Positions 1-5,304 of a stretch of DNA of 6,736 nucleotides are shown piece by piece. The stretch's first letter is position 1. Each line of letters opens with the position of its first letter. Under the pieces are notes generated by a model. The model saw only the letters and a list, made by a program, of their open reading frames with translations, searched no databases and was not told the origin of the DNA. The stretch is taken from the NCBI GenBank assembly GCA_900552605.1, contig USAR01000076.1, positions 1 to 6,736 of the forward strand. The letters run 5' to 3'. The DNA comes from an uncultured Oscillospiraceae bacterium. GTDB taxonomy: Bacteria; Bacillota; Clostridia; Oscillospirales; Acutalibacteraceae. A program made the translations under genes and the position numbers.

Positions 1-7
1 AAGGATG
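1..7 (+). promoter_or_regulatory. Ribosome binding site for the coiled-coil gene
   Basis: AAGGATG sits at the very edge of the window. The AAGGA core ends 9 bases before the ATG at 15, which favours that start over the second in-frame ATG at 21. Confidence 0.6.
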
Positions 8-14
8 TTTTATA

Positions 15-485
15 ATGAATATGGAAGAATTGCTTGACAAATTGGACGAAATGCTTGACAAAGGCATTAAGATTCCGGGCAAAAAGTCTGTTGTTGATGT
101 TGAGGGTCTGCGTGCCGTTGTTGACGACATTCGCCTTAATATGCCCACAGAAATCAAGCAAGCCCGTGGCATTGTTGCCGATCGCGCACAAATAATTACC
201 GATGCAAAAAGCGAAGCGGACACCATTATCCACAATGCGGAAACAAGAGCACAGGCCCTTTGCGCACAAGAAGAAATCACACGTATGGCGCAGCAAAAAG
301 CAAGCGAGATCATTGCGTCTGCACAATCAAGAAGCAAAGAGATGCGCAAGGCTGCGCAGGATTTTGTTGACGATATTATGCGTCGTTCCGACGAAAGTCT
401 CACAGCCACTCTTACCGAGGTTCGCCGCACAAGAGCCGCTCTTAAACAGCAGATCCCGCCTGTTTCAAAAGAAACAGAGCAATAA
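15..485 (+). CDS. Coiled-coil cytoplasmic protein (often annotated 'ATPase', V/F-type ATPase subunit-like)
   Basis: A 156-residue protein with no signal peptide or membrane segment. After a short acidic amphipathic N-terminus (residues 1-20) and the motif VVDVEGLRAVVDDIRLNMP (about 26-44), residues about 45-147 are a continuous Ala/Glu/Gln/Lys/Arg-rich helix, as expected of a long coiled coil. Clostridial proteins of this kind are often named ATPase or ATP synthase B/H subunit because of coiled-coil similarity. I see no P-loop or other nucleotide-binding motif, and no other ATP synthase gene nearby, so that name should not be taken as a function. From memory of the family, such genes often follow coaD, but the upstream gene lies outside the window. 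The ATG at 15 has AAGGA at 1-5 with 9-base spacing; the in-frame ATG at 21 is an alternative. A structural or membrane-associated scaffold role is possible but unproven. Confidence 0.85.
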   Translation: MNMEELLDKLDEMLDKGIKIPGKKSVVDVEGLRAVVDDIRLNMPTEIKQARGIVADRAQIITDAKSEADTIIHNAETRAQALCAQEEITRMAQQKASEIIASAQSRSKEMRKAAQDFVDDIMRRSDESLTATLTEVRRTRAALKQQIPPVSKETEQ

Positions 486-515
486 TTCACCAATCAGTTT
501 GTTTAATACTACCGC

Positions 516-558
516 CGTTTGCCGAAAGCACCACTATAATGCTTTCGGCAAACGTTTT
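516..558 (+). terminator. Perfect 15-bp hairpin with short T tail between the coiled-coil gene and alr
   Basis: The left arm 516-530 (CGTTTGCCGAAAGCA) is an exact reverse complement of the right arm 540-554, with a 9-base loop (531-539). TTTT follows at 555-558, and the alr ribosome binding site begins at once at 559. It lies 30 bases past the stop codon of the coiled-coil gene. The stem is strong but the T tract is short and gives way to AAAGGAG, so termination may be partial. The hairpin would then let some upstream transcription into alr, or act as an RNA-stability or attenuator element. The junction of loop and right arm reads TATAAT (535-540). Confidence 0.65.
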
Positions 559-565
559 AAAGGAG
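559..565 (+). promoter_or_regulatory. Ribosome binding site for alr
   Basis: AAAGGAG is followed by a rather long 14-base gap to the ATG at 580. It directly abuts the hairpin at 516-554 and its T tail, so the folded state of the hairpin could affect ribosome access. It supports starting alr at 580, not at the much longer open-frame start at 202. Confidence 0.6.
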
Positions 566-579
566 CAAAACCATTAATT

Positions 580-1758
580 ATGATTGAATATAAAAAGCGC
601 ATCTGGGTGGAGATCAATTTAGATGCAATCGAACATAACCTTAAAGCCATAAAAAGTGTTTGCAAGACTGCCGAAGTTATAGCGGTCATCAAAGCTGACG
701 GCTATGGGCACGGCGCAGTTGAGCTTGGTCTGTTTCTGCAAAGCGAGGGTGTTAAGTTCTTTGCCGTTTCAAGTCTCAGAGAAGCTGTTGAGCTGCGCCG
801 CGGAGGCATTAAGTGCAAAATACTCGTGCTCGGTTACACTTCACCCGTTGAGGCTCAGACGCTTAGCGACGAAAATATAAGTCAGGCTGTTTCGTCATAC
901 GATTACGCAAAAGCTCTTTCCGATCACCTTACAATCGGCAGCGCGATTAACATTCACATAAAGCTTAACACGGGAATGAACCGTATCGGCTTCAACTGCT
1001 GCCACGGCGACCCGTCAAAGGATATTGAAAGGTCATTAACCCTTGAAGGGCTGCGTTTTGAGGGCCTGTTTACTCACTTCGCGGTTGCCGACCTTGACGG
1101 CGACCCCACAGGTGAATATACAGAAAAGCAATATGAAAGATATATTCTCGTCAGCAAAAAGCTTGAAAACGATGGTTTTTCGCCGATAATGCGCCATTGC
1201 TGCAACTCGGCTGCAACTCTTTTAAATCCCGAAAAACAGCTCGACGCAGTGCGTCCCGGCATTATACTTTACGGCCTTACACCGGCGGTTGGACTAAAGC
1301 TTCCTGTAACGCTAAAGCCTGCAATGACTTTTAAAGCCGTTGTTTCAATGCTTCACGAAGCGCAAATCGGTGACGGTGTAAGCTACGGTCTTACATACCA
1401 CGCAACAAATAATAGAATGCTTGCAACAATAACCGCAGGCTATGCAGACGGTTTCCCACGCTTTCTTTCAAATAAAGGAAAGGTATTGATAGGCGGTGTA
1501 CCCTGTCCCATTGTCGGAAAGGTCTGTATGGACCAAACAGTTGTCGATGTTACCGATGTTAAAAATATAAAAGAGGGCGACGAGGCTGTGCTTTTCGGCG
1601 AGCAATGCGGTGAAATATTACCTGTCGAAGAAATTGCTGCTATCGGAAATACCGTAAATTATGAGATTGTGTGCGGCATTTCAAGAAGAGTTCCGCGTTA
1701 CTATTTTAAAGAAGGAAAGCAAGTAACCGTCCACGATTATCTTATTCAGGAGGATTAA
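580..1758 (+). CDS. alr: Alanine racemase
   Basis: PLP-dependent cytoplasmic enzyme that interconverts L- and D-alanine, supplying D-Ala for peptidoglycan. The 392-residue length is normal. The N-terminal PLP barrel opens with WVEINLDAIEHN. The motif AVIKADGYGHG carries the PLP-binding lysine K38. KLNTGMNRIGF carries K128 and the substrate-carboxylate arginine R135, matching K129/R136 of the Geobacillus enzyme. VRPGIILYG is present, and GVSYGLTY in the C-terminal beta domain carries the catalytic tyrosine Y269. CMDQTVVDVT (M317) completes the active site. The frame is open back to 202, but that part overlaps the upstream gene and is not Alr-like; ATG 580 gives the canonical N-terminus. A strong hairpin precedes the gene. 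Only 3 bases separate it from the downstream GH2-like gene, whose ribosome binding site lies inside the alr 3' end, so the two form an operon. All key residues are present, so activity is expected. Confidence 0.97.
   Translation: MIEYKKRIWVEINLDAIEHNLKAIKSVCKTAEVIAVIKADGYGHGAVELGLFLQSEGVKFFAVSSLREAVELRRGGIKCKILVLGYTSPVEAQTLSDENISQAVSSYDYAKALSDHLTIGSAINIHIKLNTGMNRIGFNCCHGDPSKDIERSLTLEGLRFEGLFTHFAVADLDGDPTGEYTEKQYERYILVSKKLENDGFSPIMRHCCNSAATLLNPEKQLDAVRPGIILYGLTPAVGLKLPVTLKPAMTFKAVVSMLHEAQIGDGVSYGLTYHATNNRMLATITAGYADGFPRFLSNKGKVLIGGVPCPIVGKVCMDQTVVDVTDVKNIKEGDEAVLFGEQCGEILPVEEIAAIGNTVNYEIVCGISRRVPRYYFKEGKQVTVHDYLIQED
1748..1753 (+). promoter_or_regulatory. Ribosome binding site of the GH2-like gene, inside alr
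   Basis: A full AGGAGG, the strongest ribosome binding site in the window, lies within the last codons of alr, 8 bases before the ATG at 1762. It fixes the start of the downstream gene and indicates coupled translation of the alr/GH2 pair. Confidence 0.85.
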
Positions 1759-1761
1759 ACA

Positions 1762-4452
1762 ATGCTTTACGAACGCTGTCACGAGGATTCAGCGCGACTG
1801 CACATTGGGTGTGAAAAGCCACGTTCCGATATTATTCCTTTTTCAAGCGCAAAATCTGCGCTGCTTGGGGAAAAAGATACCTCTGACAGAATGTTTTGTC
1901 TTACAGAAAGCGCATGGAAATTCAAACTGTTTGAAAGCTACGATTCTGTGCCCGATATGCTTATGTATTATGATGCCGATGTTTCTTCTTGGGATGAAGT
2001 GCACCTGCCGCATTGCTGGCAGCTCGAGGGTTACTGTGCGCCGCAGTTTAAAAATCACGGCAAAACAATGCCGCTTGATGTGCCGTTTGTTGACAGCGCT
2101 AATCCAACGGGCGTTTATGTTCGTGAATTTGAGCTTGGAAAAGACACAGATAACTTTCAAAAATACCTTATATTCAAAGGCGTGTCCTCTTGCCTTTATC
2201 TTTATGTTAACGGTGAGTTTGCAGGATATACGCAAGGCTCTTTCAACACATCGGAGTTCTGTATTTCAGAGTATGTTAAGCCCGGTATTAACAGAATAAC
2301 AGCGGTGGTTTTGAAAAACAGCTTCGGCAGCTATTTGGAATTGCGGCAGGAATATGAAATGTCGGGAATATTCCGCGATGTGTTTCTTTCTTTTCGCGAA
2401 AACGAACACATTGAAGATGTTGAAATAAACACGGCAAGGCTTCAAAACGGTGGTGCAAGAATTACCGCAACGCTCTTTGGAAAGACAACGGAAAATTCGT
2501 TTGTAACACTTTTTGACCCGGAGGGATTAAAGCTCGACGCAGCAATACCTATGGCGGACGGCACTGTGAGATTTAATATAGATAAGCCACTGCTTTGGAG
2601 TGCGGAAACGCCTGCGCTTTACACTGTGCTTGTTGAGTGTCAAAATGAGTTTTTTGCCTTTAAAACCGGCATCAGAACTGTTGCCGAAAACGAAGAAGGC
2701 GTGTTTATAAACGGCGTAAAGACGCGGCTTTGCGGTGTTTTTTATAATGAATTTGACAGCGCGCTCGGCAATGTTTGCAACACGCAAAGAATTGAAAATG
2801 ACCTGCGGCTTATGAAAAGCTGCAATATAAATACAATCGCTTTGGAAAAACCGGCAAGCAGCACTTTGCTTTTCCTTTGTAATAAGCTTGGAATTTATGT
2901 TATTGAAAGCCCCGACATTGACTGCGGAGTATTTAACAATATAAAGAGTACCGACAATGCCGATGTTATATCCGGAAGAGAATACGAAGCAGCGTTTATA
3001 GACAGAGCAATGCGCACTGCAGAATTACACAAAAACAATACCTGCATTATTGCTTGGCGATTTACAGGCAATAAAAGTGCACAAAATATGCAGTCTGCTG
3101 CTGAGTGGACAAGCACTCGCGACCGATCGCGCTTTATTATTTTCGGAGGTGCAGCGGAAAAGGAAATTGAAAATTTTCCCGATTTTTGTGACTTAGGTCT
3201 TAAAATCGGAGGCAATTCATTTGATAACAGATACATCTTCCCTTTCGACCTTGACGCCACTCTTTCGAAAAGCGATTTTTCTCCGTCGTTAAAACTTTTA
3301 AACGGTGAGCCGTCACAAAAGCTAAAGGAGCTTAAGTATAAATATCAGCCTGTTGAAATGGAATATACTAACGGTGAACTGACCGTTAAAAACCGATACG
3401 ACTTTTTATATTTATCAAGACTTGACGGTGAATATGAGATAATGAAATACGGTGTTTGCATTGAAAAAGGAAAGCTTCCCGCACTTTGTCTTGCACCGCA
3501 CAAAGAAATAAAAACAAAAATTACTATAAACACTCCGCTTAAAGGAATTATGCATTTGCGCGTTTCATATAAGGCTGCTCTTAACGGAGATGCAATACCG
3601 CACGGCACCGAACTTGCAGCGGCACAGTTTTTGCTTTGTAACGACCCCGAATTCACAAATGAGCCTTCAGCCGCAAGACCCAAGGCTTTTAATGAAAAAA
3701 CAAGGCTTACTGTAAAATCGGGCGCTGTAACATACACATTTTCAAAGCTTACCGGCAAGCTGGTGTCGCTGACAAATGACGAAGCAGAGCTTTTGACTGA
3801 GCCTATGCAACTTTACTTACCCTGCAAATCCTCATCGTTTAAGCACAGCACAAGAGCATGGGATTTTCGCTATGATTTTGAATCAAAATGCGTGGCTGTC
3901 AAATATTCATTTTCTCTTTGTGCACGCGGAGAAACGCCTGCCGCAGAGGGCAAATGTATTTTCAGAATTTTTCCGAACGGTGTATGCAAGCTAAGCATTA
4001 CAGCTTACGAAAAAAATGATGAATCAAAGCCTGTCAGTGTCGGCATACGACTTTGTGCAGACAGGTTTTTTGAAAAATCACAGTATCTCGGCAACCGTGA
4101 TTCAAGCAATGTTGAAAGCGTGCGCCTTAACATTATGTCAGTGCAAGACGGCCTTGAGCAAAAGGCTCTTCCCACAGTTCTTAACTATTGCAAAAATGTG
4201 CTTTATGCCGCGGTTTTAAATAATGATGACTTTGGAATTGCAGTAAGTAATTTTGAAGGTTTTAACTACTCCTGCTGCAATTACAAAGCGGAGACGCTTG
4301 AAAACTGCGACCATATTTTCGACCTCCCTGCAGCACGCGAAACAGTTTTATGCTTTTTTAAAAATGCAGCCGAAAACGCAGAAAGCAGTTTTACAATAAA
4401 GCTTAAAAAACCTGATGATAAGCTGCTTGACTGCATGCTTAGAATGATTTAG
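1762..4452 (+). CDS. GH2 (LacZ-type beta-galactosidase-like) protein, predicted catalytically inactive
   Basis: Cytoplasmic 896-residue protein with no signal peptide. LacZ-type domains can be followed in order: N-terminal jelly roll (about 47-210; WQLEGY, NPTGVYVREF, GSYLE, MSGIFRDV), Ig-like domain (about 213-305; LWSAETPALYTV), TIM-barrel region (about 306-520), second Ig-like domain (about 525-625) and C-terminal beta sandwich (about 645-885). Scaffold motifs remain but catalytic ones do not. LacZ GNES (acid/base Glu461) is GNK (K438). The CEYxHAMGN nucleophile segment is absent, and the barrel is about 85 residues shorter than in LacZ. RGVNRHEH is CGVFYNEF (324-331), RCSHYP is ALEKPA, DEANIETHG is ESPDIDCGV, and sugar-binding LEDQDxW is LELRQEY. 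Total length is 896 against about 1,024 for LacZ. The frame is intact over 2.7 kb, which argues against a recent pseudogene. A sugar-binding or regulatory role is only a guess. It is co-transcribed with alr. Confidence 0.88.
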   Translation: MLYERCHEDSARLHIGCEKPRSDIIPFSSAKSALLGEKDTSDRMFCLTESAWKFKLFESYDSVPDMLMYYDADVSSWDEVHLPHCWQLEGYCAPQFKNHGKTMPLDVPFVDSANPTGVYVREFELGKDTDNFQKYLIFKGVSSCLYLYVNGEFAGYTQGSFNTSEFCISEYVKPGINRITAVVLKNSFGSYLELRQEYEMSGIFRDVFLSFRENEHIEDVEINTARLQNGGARITATLFGKTTENSFVTLFDPEGLKLDAAIPMADGTVRFNIDKPLLWSAETPALYTVLVECQNEFFAFKTGIRTVAENEEGVFINGVKTRLCGVFYNEFDSALGNVCNTQRIENDLRLMKSCNINTIALEKPASSTLLFLCNKLGIYVIESPDIDCGVFNNIKSTDNADVISGREYEAAFIDRAMRTAELHKNNTCIIAWRFTGNKSAQNMQSAAEWTSTRDRSRFIIFGGAAEKEIENFPDFCDLGLKIGGNSFDNRYIFPFDLDATLSKSDFSPSLKLLNGEPSQKLKELKYKYQPVEMEYTNGELTVKNRYDFLYLSRLDGEYEIMKYGVCIEKGKLPALCLAPHKEIKTKITINTPLKGIMHLRVSYKAALNGDAIPHGTELAAAQFLLCNDPEFTNEPSAARPKAFNEKTRLTVKSGAVTYTFSKLTGKLVSLTNDEAELLTEPMQLYLPCKSSSFKHSTRAWDFRYDFESKCVAVKYSFSLCARGETPAAEGKCIFRIFPNGVCKLSITAYEKNDESKPVSVGIRLCADRFFEKSQYLGNRDSSNVESVRLNIMSVQDGLEQKALPTVLNYCKNVLYAAVLNNDDFGIAVSNFEGFNYSCCNYKAETLENCDHIFDLPAARETVLCFFKNAAENAESSFTIKLKKPDDKLLDCMLRMI

Positions 4453-4529
4453 TAATTTTTAATTATTATAAGCTTTTTAATATATAATTTGCAATATTTT
4501 AATGCCTTTTCTTTTTAAGTATTTTCATC

Positions 4530-4558
4530 TTGATTATTTTTAAAGTATATGCTACAAT
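4530..4558 (+). promoter_or_regulatory. Sigma-A-type promoter with extended -10 for the CxxC protein gene
   Basis: The -35 box TTGATT (4530-4535), a 17-base spacer, and the -10 box TACAAT (4553-4558) with a TGC extended -10 element (4550-4552) form a good housekeeping promoter. A start near 4565 would give a leader of about 60 bases before the ATG at 4624. The stretch between the GH2 stop and this promoter is AT-rich and shows no clear intrinsic terminator, so read-through from the alr operon is possible as well. Confidence 0.7.
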
Positions 4559-4614
4559 TATTAAAAAGAGCGTGTTTAATTAAAATAACTGTGTATTAGC
4601 ACAACTTACAAAGC

Positions 4615-4620
4615 GGTGAT
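4615..4620 (+). promoter_or_regulatory. Ribosome binding site of the CxxC protein gene
   Basis: GGTGAT matches the distal part of the full anti-Shine-Dalgarno complement (GGAGGTGATC), so its 3-base distance to the ATG at 4624 is still consistent with normal positioning. It decides the start at 4624. Confidence 0.55.
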
Positions 4621-4623
4621 TAA

Positions 4624-4920
4624 ATGAAAAAATTTAATATCGGCTGTTGCAGAGAGTGTCTTAACACTCTTTACGGCTTAAAGCTTGAGCCGAGAAACTG
4701 CGTTTACGAAATGTATCCGGGTATTTGCAGTAACTGCGGTATGCCGAGAAATGTTGTTACAAGGCTTAAAAAAGGCGCAAGAGTTGCTGTTGCATTTGGT
4801 TTTTTACGTTCAGGAAAAAACCAAAATCCTTCACCCACACGGACTACGGCCATTAACATTGCCGAAACTAACGGCGGAAACAACTCGTTTTTAGCAAGTA
4901 TTGAATCGGAAGACGAATAG
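4624..4920 (+). CDS. Small protein with two CxxC pairs (putative zinc ribbon), unknown function
   Basis: A 98-residue protein with no signal peptide or clear membrane segment. The N-terminal half has C9-x2-C12 and C35-x2-C38 (CRECLNTLYG and YPGICSNCGMPRNVV), spaced as in a four-cysteine zinc ribbon or treble-clef fold; C8 and C26 are additional. A basic stretch (KKGARVAVAFGFLRSGKN, about 49-66) follows, then a low-complexity Ser/Thr/Asn/Glu-rich acidic tail. Small CxxC proteins of this kind occur in Clostridia as uncharacterised proteins, sometimes near mobile elements. I do not recognise a named family. It has its own promoter and terminator, so it is a single-gene unit. RNA, DNA or protein binding through the zinc site is inferred only from the cysteine pattern. 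Confidence 0.8.
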   Translation: MKKFNIGCCRECLNTLYGLKLEPRNCVYEMYPGICSNCGMPRNVVTRLKKGARVAVAFGFLRSGKNQNPSPTRTTAINIAETNGGNNSFLASIESEDE

Positions 4921-4960
4921 AATACCTTGATTTTACAAATTTTCAAATGACGAACATAAT

Positions 4961-4994
4961 AAAAAGGACTGTTGAGCTGAGACAGTTCTTTTTT
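4961..4994. terminator. Bidirectional intrinsic terminator between convergent genes
   Basis: The stem AAAAAGGACTGT (4961-4972) pairs with ACAGTTC plus a T run (4982-4994), with one G-T wobble and a 9-base loop. The + strand ends in six Ts and the opposite strand in five, so it can terminate the 98-aa protein gene from the left, 41 bases after its stop, and also any transcript entering from the convergent minus-strand gene. Confidence 0.85.
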
Positions 4995-5125
4995 GTTATA
5001 ATTAAAAGCAATATGAAACAATTGCATTTTTTCATAACATTTACCTTTGTTAAGCATAGTCCAACGCCGGATTGCACAGCGGTTGTTTATTATTTAAAGC
5101 TTAGTTCGCTGTTTTAATGTGTGGT

Positions 5126-5147
5126 TTTAGCATTTTCCGATGCTAAA
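5126..5147. repeat. Perfect 8-bp hairpin
   Basis: TTTAGCAT (5126-5133) and ATGCTAAA (5140-5147) are exact inverted copies around a 6-base loop. No T run follows on either strand, so it is not a typical terminator. It sits between the two GTTTTAATG copies. Confidence 0.45.
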
Positions 5148-5191
5148 TATCTGAGTAAAATCAGCGTTTTAATGATTCCTATGATCGTAAT

Positions 5192-5280
5192 TTAACGAAA
5201 AAACTGGCTGTCCTAACTGATATGCACCCCGAAGGTTAAACACTTTTGGAGGTGAATATCAATCAAGACAGCCCGTTTTA
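5192..5280 (-). terminator. Long imperfect palindrome, likely terminator of the minus-strand gene
   Basis: Outer arms 5200-5212 and 5267-5279 match at 12 of 13 positions (core GGCTGTC/GACAGCC). The inverted symmetry continues inward for about 23 more positions, leaving a loop near 5236-5243. Read on the minus strand it begins about 25 bases after the stop codon at 5305 and is followed by GTTTTTTCG, as expected of an intrinsic terminator. It is much longer than a usual terminator. The inner part (TGCACCCC ... GGAGGTG) recalls the ends of IS3-family elements, but there is no transposase here, so a mobile-element relic or miniature element is only a possibility. Confidence 0.6.
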
Positions 5281-5304
5281 AGATTGGCGCAAAATTATTT
5301 CAAG

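Larger units (their letters stand above)
4921..5304. other. 384-bp gene-free stretch between convergent genes
   Basis: No credible coding region was found on either strand. The segment holds the bidirectional terminator (4961-4994), weak alternative hairpins around 5008-5036 (GCAAT/ATTGC and TATGAAA/TTTCATA), a perfect 8-bp hairpin (5126-5147), two copies of GTTTTAATG (5111-5119 and 5166-5174) and the large palindrome at 5200-5279. The part from about 5040 to 5125 shows nothing I can name. Confidence 0.7.

Noticed and set aside
535..540. TATAAT as a stand-alone alr promoter
   Set aside because: No acceptable -35 box lies at 16-18 bases upstream and there is no TGn extension, so it is mentioned only as a feature of the hairpin.
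202..579. N-terminal extension of the alanine racemase frame by 126 codons
   Set aside because: It overlaps the coiled-coil gene in another frame, has no Alr similarity, runs across the hairpin, and the canonical Alr N-terminus begins at ATG 580.
1762..4452. Calling the GH2-like gene a pseudogene
   Set aside because: The frame is uninterrupted over 896 codons with an excellent ribosome binding site and conserved scaffold motifs; loss of catalysis is not loss of the gene.
1762..4452. Naming the gene lacZ
   Set aside because: The catalytic acid/base, nucleophile segment and substrate ligands are missing, so beta-galactosidase activity should not be implied.
4453..4529. Intrinsic terminator after the GH2-like gene
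   Set aside because: Only weak AT-only inverted repeats are present, with no GC-containing stem before a T run.
4704..5057. Open frame of 117 codons on the minus strand
   Set aside because: It lies opposite the 98-aa CxxC gene and runs through the terminator; the composition is not protein-like and no ribosome binding site fits.
5248..5280. GGAGGTG followed by a GTG-initiated frame
   Set aside because: The frame stops after nine codons (GTG at 5252), and the motif is part of the palindrome.
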